Shown here one piece after another: positions 48,540 to 57,609 of a stretch of DNA of 64,000 nucleotides. The stretch is from positions 69,104 through 133,103 of the forward strand of contig NZ_BEWG01000067.1 in NCBI RefSeq assembly GCF_002723835.1, written 5' to 3'. How positions within the stretch are numbered: position 1 is the first letter of the stretch; every line of letters begins with the position of its first letter. This DNA comes from Mycobacterium sp. shizuoka-1 (GTDB taxonomy: Bacteria; Actinomycetota; Actinomycetes; Mycobacteriales; Mycobacteriaceae). Below the pieces are notes generated by a model. It was not told the origin of the DNA, did not search any database, and was given only the letters and a program-made list of their open reading frames with translations. A program made the position numbers and the translations under genes.

Positions 48540-48956
48540 TTAATCCGCACTCCGGGTGAACGCGTCATGGGTCAGCGCCGAGTTCATGAAGTCGCGAAAG
48601 TGCAGCCACTTGCCGTTTCGCAGCGTGATGATGTGTGCGAACTCCGATTCCCAGGTGTGTCCGGTGGCCGGCCGCAGAAACGTCTGGTGCCCCCAGACCG
48701 CCAGGTTGTCGCCGTCGCCGATGAACAGCCACGGTTCCATCGCCGTGATCTGGATGTGGCTGCCGACGATGGTGAAGAACTCGACCGCCGCCTGTATCCC
48801 GCGGTAATCCCCGGCATACGGGATCGCATCACTGCCGTAGTAGGTGATCCGGACGTCGGGATCCATATGGCTCAGCGCGGTCTGGAGGTCGCCGGCCGGG
48901 ACGGCGGCGTAGATCGCCTTGGTCGCGGCGATGTTGCCGCTCTCGGTGGCGGTCAT
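48540..48956 (-). CDS. SnoaL-like NTF2-superfamily protein
   Basis: 138 aa SnoaL/ketosteroid-isomerase-like cone fold (AIYAAVPAGDLQTALSHMDPDVRITYYG ... GKWLHFRDFMNSALTHDAF). It could act on a small hydrophobic substrate or be a binding protein. The ATG overlaps the P450 stop as ATGA (48953-48956), so it is translated with the P450 and probably works on its substrate or product. Confidence 0.8.
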   Translation of the reverse strand: MTATESGNIAATKAIYAAVPAGDLQTALSHMDPDVRITYYGSDAIPYAGDYRGIQAAVEFFTIVGSHIQITAMEPWLFIGDGDNLAVWGHQTFLRPATGHTWESEFAHIITLRNGKWLHFRDFMNSALTHDAFTRSAD

Positions 48957-50191
48957 CGGGCCAGCTGCAGCGGCAGCCGGACGAAGCCGTGGGTGAGCAG
49001 GCTGGCGGTCTGGCGCACGCCGGGCTCCTCGGACAGCCCGATCACCGAGTACCGGTCCAGCACCGCGTTGACCACCGCGAACACCTCCAGCCGGGCCAGC
49101 GGCGCGCCCAGGCAGAAATGCAGCCCGTGGCCGAAGGCCAGATGCTGACGGATGTTGGGACGGTCCAGGTCCAGTCGTTCGGGGTCTTCGAAGACGGCCG
49201 GGTCGTGATTGGCCGACCCGAAGAACAGCGCCACCCAGTCCCCCTTCTTGATCGCGGCCCCGTCGATCTCGACGTCGCGGGTCGCGATGCGGAACAGCCG
49301 CTGCGGGCCGGTGAGCCGGGCGACCTCCTCGATGAACGTGTTCAGCAGCGAGCGGTCGGCCCGCAGCCGGGCGGTCACCGCAGGCTCACGGGCCATCGCG
49401 TGCAGCACGCTGCCGATCAGATAGGTCGTCGTCTCGCTGCCGGCCACCACCAGCGTCACGCAGAACCGCACCACCTCTTCAGGAGTGAGCCGCCGCCCGT
49501 CGAGCTCGGCCCGCAGCAGCGCCGAGATGAGATCCTCGGCATCCTCGACATCTTGCGAATCATCAACCTGTGCAAGCTTTTCGATGACCCGTTCGGTAAA
49601 CGCCGTGACCATCTCCATGTTGCTGGCCATCCGCTCCTCGGGGGTCATCGCCGAGGAGAGCATGAACGCGTTGGCCCAGTTCTTGAACCGGACGTGGTCG
49701 CCTTCGGGAAGCCCCAGCAGCCGCACCATCGCCCGGGTGGGCACCTCGTCGGCGAATTCCATGACGTCGGGGTCGCCCGCACCGCGGCGGGCGTCGAAAT
49801 CGGCGAGTAGCACCGGCACCAGTTCGGCGAGCCAGCCCTCGAGCCGGCGGATCCGCCGTGGCGAGAACGCCTGGCTGACCAGTTTGCGTTCGCCGGTGTG
49901 GGCGGGCGGGTCGGTGTTGACCAGCATCAGGCTCGGCGCCGAGGACGCCTCCTGGATCGGGTCGCGCGAGGAGAACGTCTCGCTGTCACGCGCCGCGGCG
50001 AACACCTGGTCGTAGCGGAACAGCGCCCAGGCGGTGACCGGCTCGTCGGCGCCTGGCACGGTGCCCGGCGGCCAGTCCCGGTAGCCCGCCACCGGCGAGG
50101 AGTCCCGCAGTTGCTCGTAGAGCGGGTACGGGTTGGCGATCCCCTCCGGAGTGGTCAACAACTGGAGCGCGGAAGCGGTGGTCGAGGTCAT
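48953..50191 (-). CDS. Cytochrome P450
   Basis: 412 aa bacterial class I P450. I-helix AGSETTTYLIG, ExxR in EEVARL, haem-binding loop FGHGLHFCLGAPLAR with the thiolate cysteine C360. No ferredoxin or reductase gene is next to it. ATG 50191 is chosen; upstream in-frame sequence belongs to the promoter gap shared with the divergent LuxR regulator, 118 bp long. The substrate is not predictable from sequence. Not assigned to a CYP number. Confidence 0.93.
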   Translation of the reverse strand: MTSTTASALQLLTTPEGIANPYPLYEQLRDSSPVAGYRDWPPGTVPGADEPVTAWALFRYDQVFAAARDSETFSSRDPIQEASSAPSLMLVNTDPPAHTGERKLVSQAFSPRRIRRLEGWLAELVPVLLADFDARRGAGDPDVMEFADEVPTRAMVRLLGLPEGDHVRFKNWANAFMLSSAMTPEERMASNMEMVTAFTERVIEKLAQVDDSQDVEDAEDLISALLRAELDGRRLTPEEVVRFCVTLVVAGSETTTYLIGSVLHAMAREPAVTARLRADRSLLNTFIEEVARLTGPQRLFRIATRDVEIDGAAIKKGDWVALFFGSANHDPAVFEDPERLDLDRPNIRQHLAFGHGLHFCLGAPLARLEVFAVVNAVLDRYSVIGLSEEPGVRQTASLLTHGFVRLPLQLAR

Positions 50192-50309
50192 GTGAACAGC
50201 CTCATTGCTGGTAGGTGGCCCGGTCGATCTCCCGATGGAGGTCAGTTGCGCCCCCGACCGGGCGGTTTTGCCACTACAGCCCCGATCGCGGTGAGACGAT
50301 CGGCTCACT

Positions 50310-51497
50310 GTGACCTCCACCACTGACTCGCTCGACGCCCTCCCGGTGACCGCGCTGACCGACGGAAACCATCCCGGCTGGGCCTCCAAGCAACCACCGA
50401 CCAGCGCGGTGGCCCGCCGCTACGACGAGGCCTGCCGGCTCGGGATCGTCGAACGCGCCGACGACCCGATCCGCGCCGTCGCCGACACCGTCGACACGCA
50501 CGCCTCCCGGGTCCGTGAAGCCCTCGAAGCTCTCGGCGACGAAGCAGCACTGGCCGCGCTGGAGGCGGTGCTCGATCTGTCGCTGCTGGAGCGCCAGCTG
50601 ATCGAGGACAGCGCCCGGCGCCGAACCCTGGCACTGCTGCGGGTGCAGGAAGGGCTGTCCAAACTTCGCGGGATCGACGAAGTCGCCAAGATCGTCGACC
50701 GCGCCCCACGCGAACTCGTCGAGTCGTGCGGGTTCGATCGCGCGGTGCTCTTCCGGGTGCACGAGGGCCGCATGGTGATGGAGTCGGCGTACTTCGGCGA
50801 CGATGTCGAGGGCGCCGAGAAGATGGTCGCCTTCGCACAATCGGTCGCGCCGCCGCTGGACCACATGCTGCTCGAGACGCAGATGATCCGCAGGCACGCA
50901 CCGGAAATCGTGCGCGACGCCCGTAACGACCCCCGCGTCAACCGTCCGATCATCGACTTCTCGCTGACCCATTCCTACGTCGCGGCGCCGGTCATGCCGA
51001 CCGGTCGGGTGATCGGGTTCCTGCACGCCGACCGGCTCTATTCCGGGCGCACGGTCGACGAGATCGATCGCGACACGGTGTGGGCGTTCGCCGAGGGGTT
51101 CGGCTATGCCTTCGAGCGCACCGTGCTGATGGAACGGATGCGCCGACAGCACGCCGAGGTGCGCAGCGCGCTGGCGACTGCCGAGCAGGCCGCGCAGGCG
51201 TTGCAGGATGCCGACCTGGAACTGCGCAAGGTCGAACCGGCCGAGCGCAGTCCGGCCAGCCGCCGGCTGGCCGAGGTGGAGTCGCGGGTGCACGACATGC
51301 TGACTCGCCGGGAGGCCGAGGTGCTGCGGTTGATGGCCGACGGCCGGACCAATCAGCAGATCGCCGACGAGCTGGTGATCACCCCGGGGACGGTGAAGTC
51401 GCACGTCAAGCGGGTGCTGCGCAAGCTGCACGCCAGCAACCGCGCCGAGGCCGCGTCGATCTACGCGCGCCTGGCGGCCCGGCCCGATCCGGTCTGA
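50310..51497 (+). CDS. GAF-LuxR transcriptional regulator
   Basis: 395 aa. A helical N-terminus, a GAF-like sensor domain (about 115-275, FDRAVLFRVHEGRMVMESAYF, APVMPTGRVIGFLHADRL), a short coiled coil, and a C-terminal LuxR helix-turn-helix (LTRREAEVLRLMADGRTNQQIADEL, TPGTVKSHVKRVLRKL, about 330-390). GTG 50310. It is divergent from the P450-SnoaL pair and therefore probably regulates it; this is inferred from arrangement. Confidence 0.88.
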   Translation: MTSTTDSLDALPVTALTDGNHPGWASKQPPTSAVARRYDEACRLGIVERADDPIRAVADTVDTHASRVREALEALGDEAALAALEAVLDLSLLERQLIEDSARRRTLALLRVQEGLSKLRGIDEVAKIVDRAPRELVESCGFDRAVLFRVHEGRMVMESAYFGDDVEGAEKMVAFAQSVAPPLDHMLLETQMIRRHAPEIVRDARNDPRVNRPIIDFSLTHSYVAAPVMPTGRVIGFLHADRLYSGRTVDEIDRDTVWAFAEGFGYAFERTVLMERMRRQHAEVRSALATAEQAAQALQDADLELRKVEPAERSPASRRLAEVESRVHDMLTRREAEVLRLMADGRTNQQIADELVITPGTVKSHVKRVLRKLHASNRAEAASIYARLAARPDPV

Positions 51498-51500
51498 TCG

Positions 51501-52253
51501 TCAGCCGATCGACCAGCGGTCGGTCAGCACACCCAGCGCACCGAGGGCGACCGCCGCGGCACTCGTGGTGCGCAGCACCGTGGGACCAAGCCGCACCGCG
51601 GTTGCCCCGGCCGCCACCAGCGCGTCGAGCTCACCGTCGCTGATCCCGCCCTCGGGGCCCACGATCAGCATGATCGAATCCGCCTGCGCCAGCGGCAATT
51701 GCGCCAACGGCCGGTCGGCGGATTCATGCAGAGCGAGCACGATCCCGCCGGTGCCGGCGTATTCGGCGACCCGCGTCACCAGAGCGGAGGTCGACACCGG
51801 ACCGGCGATGTCCGGGATATAGGCCCGTCGCGACTGGCGGGCGGCTGAGCGTGCCACTGCGCGCCAGCGCCGCAATCCCTTCTCGGCCCGTTCGCCGTCC
51901 CAGCGCGCCACACAGCGATCGGCCTGCCACGCGACGAAGTGGTCGGCGCCGGCCTCGGTGGCCAATTCGACCGCGAGCTCCGAACGCTCGGACTTGGGGA
52001 TGCCCTGCGCGACGGTCACGGCCGGCGTGGGCCGCGGCACCGTCGTGCATTCCAGCACCCGGGCAGAGAACCCGCGCTTGCCGGTCTCCTCGACCTCGCA
52101 GCGCGCCAGGGTGCCTGCGCCGTCGGAGAGCACCAGCGTCTCGCCCGGACGGATACGCCGCACCGTGGCCGCATGAAAGCCTTCGTCGCCCCCGACGACA
52201 GCGCACTGCCCGACCGCCGGGATGGCGTCGGCGTAGAACAGGGTGTCGGCCAA
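51501..52253 (-). CDS. rsmE: 16S rRNA m3U1498 methyltransferase RsmE
   Basis: 250 aa SPOUT-type methyltransferase. The C-terminal trefoil-knot SAM site is [17 protein letters not shown] ... [14 protein letters not shown]. The N-terminal PUA-like domain includes [17 protein letters not shown]. It starts with TTG at 52253, three bases after the dnaJ stop; no ATG or GTG fits the conserved N-terminus. Equivalent to Rv2372c, with dnaJ2 and hrcA upstream in the operon. Confidence 0.9.
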   Translation of the reverse strand: MADTLFYADAIPAVGQCAVVGGDEGFHAATVRRIRPGETLVLSDGAGTLARCEVEETGKRGFSARVLECTTVPRPTPAVTVAQGIPKSERSELAVELATEAGADHFVAWQADRCVARWDGERAEKGLRRWRAVARSAARQSRRAYIPDIAGPVSTSALVTRVAEYAGTGGIVLALHESADRPLAQLPLAQADSIMLIVGPEGGISDGELDALVAAGATAVRLGPTVLRTTSAAAVALGALGVLTDRWSIG

Positions 52254-52256
52254 CGC

Positions 52257-53396
52257 CTAACGGCCGCTGAACGTTTCGCGCAGCCGGTTGAACAGGCCGC
52301 CGGAGCCGGCGGTCGCGGCATGCGTGGACTTGACCTCGGGTTCAGCATGGCTGCGCGTCTTGAATTCGGCGAGCAGTTCCTTGGCCCGCGCGTCGAGCTT
52401 GCCGGGCACGGTCACCTCGATGTGCGCGTGCAGGTTGCCGCGAACACCCGAGCGTAGGTGCGGCATCCCATGCCCGCGCAAAGTCACCACAGAGCCGGGC
52501 TGGGTGCCGGGCGCCACGGTGATCTCGGTGAGCCCGTCGAGGATGGCGTCGACGGTCACGGTGGTGCCGAGCGCCGCGTCGACCATCGGCACCGAGACGG
52601 TGCAGTGCAGATCGTCGCCGTCCCGGACGAAGATGTCGTGCTGCTGCTCGTGGACCTCGACGTACAGATCGCCCGCCGGACCGCCACCCGGACCGACCTC
52701 CCCCTGCGCGGCCAGCCGAACCCGCATCCCGTCGCCGACACCCGCAGGGATCTTCACACTGATCTCGCGGCGGGCCCGCACGCGACCGTCGCCGGCGCAC
52801 CGGTGGCACGGGTCGGGGATCACCTCGCCGACGCCGCGACAGGTCGGGCACGGACGCGAGGTCATCACCTGACCGAGCAGCGAGCGCTGCACGGTCTGCA
52901 CCTCGCCGCGGCCTCCGCACGTGTCGCAGGCAACCGGGGCCGAGTTGCCGTGGGTGCCCTTGCCCTGGCACACGTCGCACAGCACGGCGGTGTCGACGGT
53001 GACCTGTTTGGTGACGCCGGTCGCGCACTCGGCCAGGTCGAGCCGCATCCGCAGCAGCGAGTCCGACCCCGGGCGCACCCGGCCGATCGGGCCGCGCGAT
53101 CCGCCGCCGCCGAAGAAGGCCTCGAACACGTCACCCAGCCCGCCGAACCCGCCAAACCCGTTGGCGGCCCCGCCCGCGCCTTCCAGCGGGTCGCCGCCGA
53201 GGTCGACGATGCGTCGCTTCTCCGGATCCGACAGCACCTCGTAGGCGGCGCTGATCTCCTTGAAGCGGTGCTGGGCCTCCTCGTCGGGGTTGACGTCGGG
53301 ATGGAGTTCGCGGGCCAGCTTGCGATAGGCGCGCTTGATCTCCTGATCGCTGGCGCCCTTGCTCACCCCGAGCAGGCCGTAGTAGTCCCGTGCCAC
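52257..53396 (-). CDS. dnaJ2: Chaperone DnaJ (type I, DnaJ2)
   Basis: 379 aa Hsp40 with all parts: J domain (HPD in [10 protein letters not shown], about 32-34), G/F-rich linker (about 70-110), four zinc motifs ([32 protein letters not shown]), C-terminal substrate-binding domain. It assists DnaK. It is cotranscribed with hrcA under the CIRCE site at 54537-54563. Equivalent to Rv2373c. Confidence 0.96.
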   Translation of the reverse strand: MARDYYGLLGVSKGASDQEIKRAYRKLARELHPDVNPDEEAQHRFKEISAAYEVLSDPEKRRIVDLGGDPLEGAGGAANGFGGFGGLGDVFEAFFGGGGSRGPIGRVRPGSDSLLRMRLDLAECATGVTKQVTVDTAVLCDVCQGKGTHGNSAPVACDTCGGRGEVQTVQRSLLGQVMTSRPCPTCRGVGEVIPDPCHRCAGDGRVRARREISVKIPAGVGDGMRVRLAAQGEVGPGGGPAGDLYVEVHEQQHDIFVRDGDDLHCTVSVPMVDAALGTTVTVDAILDGLTEITVAPGTQPGSVVTLRGHGMPHLRSGVRGNLHAHIEVTVPGKLDARAKELLAEFKTRSHAEPEVKSTHAATAGSGGLFNRLRETFSGR

Positions 53397-53415
53397 ACTT
53401 GACCTTTCGAAATTC

Positions 53416-53470
53416 CGCCGGCTATCCGGCTCGGTGTCTAATGTCGCCGGCTACCCGGCTCGGTGTCCTA
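53416..53470. repeat. Tandem duplication of the hrcA 3' end
   Basis: CGCCGGCTATCCGGCTCGGTGTCTA at 53416-53440 is nearly repeated at 53445-53470 (CGCCGGCTACCCGGCTCGGTGTCCTA), 29 bp apart. The second copy is the real hrcA tail with its stop codon (53451-53453); the first lies in the hrcA-dnaJ gap and keeps a second in-register TAG-like remnant. A small local duplication, probably without function. Confidence 0.8.
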
Positions 53471-54488
53471 GGACATCGCCGATGTACATGGCAACCGCCG
53501 CGACATTGGCAATAGTTCCCGGGTAATCCATTCTCGTCGGACCCAAAACACCCATGCCGCCGTAGACGGTGCCCGAGCTGCCATAGGTCGTGGTCACCAC
53601 CGACGTACCGGCCATCTGCTCGGCCTCGGTCTCATGGCCGATGCGCACCGTGACCTTACCCGCTTCCTCCTGGGCGGCCAGCAGGCGAAGCACCACCACC
53701 TGTTCTTCGAGGGCTTCCAGGATCGAGCGCAGCGAGCCACCGAAGTCGGCGGTGTTGCGGGTGAGGTTCGCGGTGCCGCCCATCAACAGGCGTTCCTCGT
53801 TGTGCTCGACCAGTGACTCGAGCAGCACCGTCGCCGACCGGCCGACCGCGTCACCCAATCCGCCGGAACCGTCCAGCCGGGCGGCCAGGTCGGCCACCGC
53901 CACCGAGGCGGCCGCGAGCCGCTTGCCCTCCAGCGCCTGCCCGAGCAGCTCGCGCAACTGGGACAGCTGGTGGTCGTCGATGGTGTCGCCCAGTTCGACG
54001 ATGCGCTGGTCGACCCGGCCGGAATCGGTGATGACGACCATCAGCAGACGGGCCGGGGTGAGCGCGACGATCTCGAGGTGGCGCACGGTCGAGGTGGACA
54101 GGGTCGGGTATTGGACGATGGCCACCTGACGGGTCAGCTGAGCCAGCAGCTTGACGGCGCGGCGCAGCACGTCGTCCAGGTCGACGCCGGACTCGAGGAA
54201 CTGCAGGATCGCCCGGCGCTCGGAGCCCGACAGCGGCTTGACGTCGTCGATGCGGTTGACGAACTCCCGGTAGCCCTTCTCGGTGGGCACCCGGCCCGAG
54301 CTGGTGTGCGGTTGGGTGATGTACCCCTCGGCCTCGAGCACCGCCATGTCATTGCGCACGGTGGCGCTCGATACGCCGAGGTTGTGCCGGTCGACAAGGG
54401 CCTTGGATCCGATCGGCTCCTTGGTCGCGACGAAGTCGGCGACGATGGCGCGGAGCACTTCGAAACGCCGGTCGTCGGCAGTTCCCAT
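53451..54488 (-). CDS. hrcA: Heat-inducible transcriptional repressor HrcA
   Basis: 345 aa. N-terminal winged helix ([38 protein letters not shown], about 40-80), GAF-like middle, dimerisation insert. It represses class I heat-shock genes by binding CIRCE with help from GroEL. ATG 54488 follows GGGAGG with eight bases; the GTG three codons earlier overlaps this site and is less likely. The gene has a CIRCE element about 50 bp upstream, so it is autoregulated. Equivalent to Rv2374c. Confidence 0.96.
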   Translation of the reverse strand: MGTADDRRFEVLRAIVADFVATKEPIGSKALVDRHNLGVSSATVRNDMAVLEAEGYITQPHTSSGRVPTEKGYREFVNRIDDVKPLSGSERRAILQFLESGVDLDDVLRRAVKLLAQLTRQVAIVQYPTLSTSTVRHLEIVALTPARLLMVVITDSGRVDQRIVELGDTIDDHQLSQLRELLGQALEGKRLAAASVAVADLAARLDGSGGLGDAVGRSATVLLESLVEHNEERLLMGGTANLTRNTADFGGSLRSILEALEEQVVVLRLLAAQEEAGKVTVRIGHETEAEQMAGTSVVTTTYGSSGTVYGGMGVLGPTRMDYPGTIANVAAVAMYIGDVLGHRAG

Positions 54489-54536
54489 CTGTTTCACCTC
54501 CCAGTCGTCCCCATTTTACGGACAGCAACAGCACAA

Positions 54537-54563
54537 TTAGCACCCACGCGTCGCGAGTGCCAC
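54537..54563. promoter_or_regulatory. CIRCE element (HrcA operator)
   Basis: TTAGCACCC-N9-GAGTGCCAC. The consensus is TTAGCACTC-N9-GAGTGCTAA, so 15 of 18 arm positions match and the nine-base spacer is exact. It lies 49 bp upstream of the hrcA start and 66 bp upstream of the tiny ORF at 54629 on the other strand, so HrcA may affect both directions. Confidence 0.9.
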
Positions 54564-54628
54564 CGCGCGCCGGGCACCGAAGTTCGCCCAGCGCGCACGG
54601 ACCGGGCGCCACCGACTAGCCTTGCCGA

Positions 54629-54676
54629 ATGGTGATGCGGAGTCGGGGGGCTGCGCTCGGGGCTCCGGCCCGATGA
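54629..54676 (+). CDS. Leaderless 15-codon upstream ORF
   Basis: ATG GTG ATG CGG ... encodes MVMRSRGAALGAPAR. A -10-like TAGCCT (54617-54622) lies six bases before the ATG, so the transcript would begin at or near it. Its stop TGA overlaps the ATG of the next gene (54673-54676, ATGA). That gene has no clear ribosome site of its own, so it is probably translated by ribosomes leaving this ORF. No codon bias suggestive of attenuation. Confidence 0.55.
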   Translation: MVMRSRGAALGAPAR

Positions 54677-54993
54677 TCTTCAAGGGCGTTCGGGAGGGTA
54701 AGCCCTATCCCGAGCACGGGCTGACCTACCGCGACTGGTCGCAGATCCCGCCGCGACAGATCCGCCTCGACGAGCTGGTCACCACCACGACCGTCCTCGC
54801 GCTGGACCGGCTGTTGTCCGAGGACTCCACCTTCTACGGCGACCTGTTTCCGCACGCGGTCAGGTGGCGCGGCGTGGTCTACCTCGAGGACGGCCTGCAC
54901 CGTGCGGTGCGGGCGGCGCTGCGTAACCGCACCGTGCTGCATGCGCGGGTCTACGACATGGACGGCGGCTCTTCCGGGGAGTACCCGAGCTAG
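54673..54993 (+). CDS. Conserved protein, ParB/sulfiredoxin-like fold (Rv2375 position)
   Basis: 106 aa. The run IRLDELVTTTTVLALDRLLSE ... RGVVYLEDGLHRAVRAALRNRTVLHARVYD resembles the ParB N-terminal/sulfiredoxin-like fold, in which the DGHHR-type loop (here DGLHR, about residue 77) binds nucleotide. No DNA-binding part follows. Function unknown; nucleotide-binding is a guess. It starts in an ATGA overlap with a tiny leaderless ORF. The convergent kinase gene overlaps its end by 4 bp (54990-54993). Equivalent in place to Rv2375. Confidence 0.65.
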   Translation: MIFKGVREGKPYPEHGLTYRDWSQIPPRQIRLDELVTTTTVLALDRLLSEDSTFYGDLFPHAVRWRGVVYLEDGLHRAVRAALRNRTVLHARVYDMDGGSSGEYPS

Positions 54994-56483
54994 AGTGCCG
55001 GCAGGCGCACCGTGAAAAGGGTTCTGCCCGGCTGCGATTGCGCATGGACGACGCCCTTGTGGGCCTCGACGATGGACGCCACGATCGCCAGCCCCAACCC
55101 GCTGCAGCCGAGTTCGCGCGAGCGCGCCTTGTCGGCGCGGACGAACCGGCCGAACAGATTGGGCATGATCTCGGCGGGGATTCCCGGCCCGTCGTCGCTG
55201 ACGGCCAGTTCGACGACGTTCCCGGTGCTCTCGGTGCGGGTTCGCAGCGTCGTGGTGACCGTGACGCCGGGCGGCGTGTGGACGCGGGCGTTGCCCAGCA
55301 GGTTGCTCAACAGCTGATGGAGCCGGGCCCGGTCGCCGCGCACCCACACCGCCTGTTCGGGGAGCTCGGTGACGAAATGGTGGCCGGGCGCGGACACCGA
55401 GGCGTCGTTGACGGCGTCGGCCGCCACGTCACACAGATCCAGCTCCTCGAGTTCGAGATCCAGGCCCTCGTCGAGCCGGGACAGCAGCAGCAGGTCGGCG
55501 ACCAGCGAGGTCATCCGCCGCGACTCGGCCTCGATGCGCGCCAGCGCGTACTCGGTGGTCGGCGGGAGCACGTCGCTGTCCTGGCGGGTCAGTTCGGCGT
55601 AGCCGAGAATCGCCGCCAGCGGAGTGCGCAGTTCGTGGCTGGCATCGGTGAGGAACTGCCGGGTGCGCCGATCCGACTCCGCGATCTCGGTGAGCGCGGA
55701 GTCGACATTGGCCAGCAGACGATTCAGCGTGAGCCCGACGACGCCGACCTCGCTTTCCGGGTCGGTGTCGGCCTCCCCCACCCTGGCGGTGATGCGATAG
55801 TCGGTGGCGTCCAACGGCATCGCCCCGACCTGCCCCGCCACCGCGGCCACCCGGCGAAGCGGTTTGAGCGCGTAGTTCACCGCCACGACGGTGCCCAATG
55901 CGGTCGCCAGCAGCGCCAGTACCACGAGCCCCGCCACGGTGAGCACCCTGCCGGTGACCGTCTTGTGCGCCTGGACCAGTGAGACGGCGGAGATCAGCCG
56001 TTCGCCGCCGGCGAAGTCACGGTGGCCGACCCGGTGTGAGCCGAGGTCGCCCAAATCGACCGTCTGCGGGTCACCCTCTCGCCAGTCGATGGCCTCCAGT
56101 CCGCGCATGACGTCCGCTGGAACCGGCACCGGTTCGCCGTCGGTGAACACGGTGCCGTAGACGGCCTTGCCGTCGCGCAGCATCGCGATGACCGTTCCCG
56201 GGGCCTGCCCCGGGAAGTCGATCATGTCCCCGTGCGAGGTGTCCTCGGCCAACGGCGGTTCGGCCTGGTTGCGTTTGGCCTTGGCGTAGGAATAGCTGAA
56301 CGCCGCCAGCGAGTTCGCCACCTGACTGTTGGCCAGACTGGCCGCTTCGTCGCGCAGGCTCATCACGGCCACCGCACCGACACCCACCAGTGCGACCGTG
56401 ACGATCGTGGTGACCCAGAGCACCAGCCGCCGGCGCAACGACCGCGGCCGCCACCATCGCGAGGTCGTCCTCGCCAGGCTCAC
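54990..56483 (-). CDS. Sensor histidine kinase, TrcS-like
   Basis: 497 aa. Two membrane helices (about 22-45 and 180-205) frame an extracellular domain of about 135 residues; then HAMP, HisKA with the H-box DASHELRTPLAAI, and HATPase (NLLGNARVHTPPG, DDGPGIPAEIM, GCSGLGLAIV). The ATG overlaps the response regulator stop as ATGA (56480-56483). Most like mycobacterial TrcS; the signal is unknown. Located where M. tuberculosis has the mycobactin genes. Confidence 0.9.
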   Translation of the reverse strand: MSLARTTSRWWRPRSLRRRLVLWVTTIVTVALVGVGAVAVMSLRDEAASLANSQVANSLAAFSYSYAKAKRNQAEPPLAEDTSHGDMIDFPGQAPGTVIAMLRDGKAVYGTVFTDGEPVPVPADVMRGLEAIDWREGDPQTVDLGDLGSHRVGHRDFAGGERLISAVSLVQAHKTVTGRVLTVAGLVVLALLATALGTVVAVNYALKPLRRVAAVAGQVGAMPLDATDYRITARVGEADTDPESEVGVVGLTLNRLLANVDSALTEIAESDRRTRQFLTDASHELRTPLAAILGYAELTRQDSDVLPPTTEYALARIEAESRRMTSLVADLLLLSRLDEGLDLELEELDLCDVAADAVNDASVSAPGHHFVTELPEQAVWVRGDRARLHQLLSNLLGNARVHTPPGVTVTTTLRTRTESTGNVVELAVSDDGPGIPAEIMPNLFGRFVRADKARSRELGCSGLGLAIVASIVEAHKGVVHAQSQPGRTLFTVRLPAL

Positions 56484-57259
56484 TGCTGCGGCCGCAGCAT
56501 GTACCCGACGCCGCGCACCGTGTGGATCATCGGGTCGCGCCCGGCGTCGATCTTGCGCCGCAGGTAGGAGATGTAGAGGTCCACGATGCTGGACCGGCCG
56601 CCGAAGCTGTAGTTCCAGACCCGGTCCAGAATCTCGGCCCGGGTGACCGCCCGGCGCGGGTTGCGCATCAGGTAGCGCAGCAACTCGAACTCGGTGGTGG
56701 TCAGGGAGATCTGCTCGCCGGCCCGGCTGACCTCCCGACTCGGACCGTCGAGCACCAGGTCACCGACCTTGAGGACTTCGTCTTCGGGGGCGGTGGTGGC
56801 TTTGGACCGGCGCAACAGGCCGCGCAACCGGGCGACCAGCTCCTCGAGGCTGAACGGTTTGGTCAGGTAGTCGTCGGCCCCCGCGGTCAACCCCGTCACC
56901 CGATCCACCACCGAATCCCGTGCCGTCAGGAACAGGGTGGGCGTGTATCCCTCCGCCTCCCGGGTCATCTTCAGGATCTGCAGCCCGTCGGTGTCGGGCA
57001 GCATGATGTCCAGTACCAGCAGATCCGGTTCGAAGTCGCGGAACTGCGCCAGAGCTTCCCGGCCGTCCCCCGCGGTCTCGACGTGCCAGCCCTCGTAATG
57101 CAGCGCCATCTTGACCAGATTGGTCAGCGCCGGTTCGTCGTCGACGAGCAGCACCCGGATGGGCGATCCGTCGGCTCGGGACATGCGGGGCAGCTGGCCC
57201 AGGATGGCCTGGCGCGGGCGCAGGGGACGGGAGGGACTGGGGGTGACCGGGGTAGCCAT
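56480..57259 (-). CDS. OmpR-family response regulator, TrcR-like
   Basis: 259 aa. Receiver with acidic pair DDE, phospho-aspartate in LLVLDIMLPDTDG, and lysine in DDYLTKPFSLEEL, followed by an OmpR winged helix (SLTTTEFELLRYLMRNP ... VDLYISYLRRKID). An N-terminal extension of about 30 residues precedes the receiver. ATG 57259 has CAGAAT six bases upstream and no Shine-Dalgarno (leaderless). In M. tuberculosis TrcR binds an AT-rich site in its own promoter, and the region upstream here is unusually AT-rich. Confidence 0.9.
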   Translation of the reverse strand: MATPVTPSPSRPLRPRQAILGQLPRMSRADGSPIRVLLVDDEPALTNLVKMALHYEGWHVETAGDGREALAQFRDFEPDLLVLDIMLPDTDGLQILKMTREAEGYTPTLFLTARDSVVDRVTGLTAGADDYLTKPFSLEELVARLRGLLRRSKATTAPEDEVLKVGDLVLDGPSREVSRAGEQISLTTTEFELLRYLMRNPRRAVTRAEILDRVWNYSFGGRSSIVDLYISYLRRKIDAGRDPMIHTVRGVGYMLRPQQ

Positions 57260-57609
57260 ACTTCGATTCTGTAGAAAACACAGCGATCTGTCATTGAGCC
57301 CATACCGGTTTCATATCTTCACAGCATGCCCCGCAGAACAGCGACACTTCTATTGCGTTCGCTTCCTTAAGTTTTCGAGATCAGCTGTTAGCCGCGACAC
57401 ATCTGATACTCATCTGTCACCAAATGATCACCGCCCGTGGGAACTTCGCCTACGCCGTCGGCAACATATGGATCCAACATGGATTCCTTGAACTGATTCG
57501 GACTCCACACCTACTGTCGCGCTTATGAATTGGCGTCAACGTCGACGCTCGGACCAGCGAATCAGTTTGTGTCCTAATAAGTCTCGAATACGTAGACAGG
57601 AGTCTTGCC
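57260..57609. promoter_or_regulatory. 350 bp intergenic region, AT-rich, divergent promoters
   Basis: No gene supported. GC is clearly lower than in the flanking genes. ATCTGTCA occurs twice in the same direction (57286-57293 and 57412-57419), and CATCTG is repeated again nearby, which could be sites for the TrcR-like regulator. The distal end carries AGGAG (57598-57602) for the SulP start. A plus-strand open frame across 57111-57491 looks random. Confidence 0.5.

Noticed and set aside
57111..57491. 126-codon plus-strand frame between the regulator and SulP genes
   Set aside because: First half is antisense to the response regulator, second half shows no conserved pattern, and no ribosome site is present.
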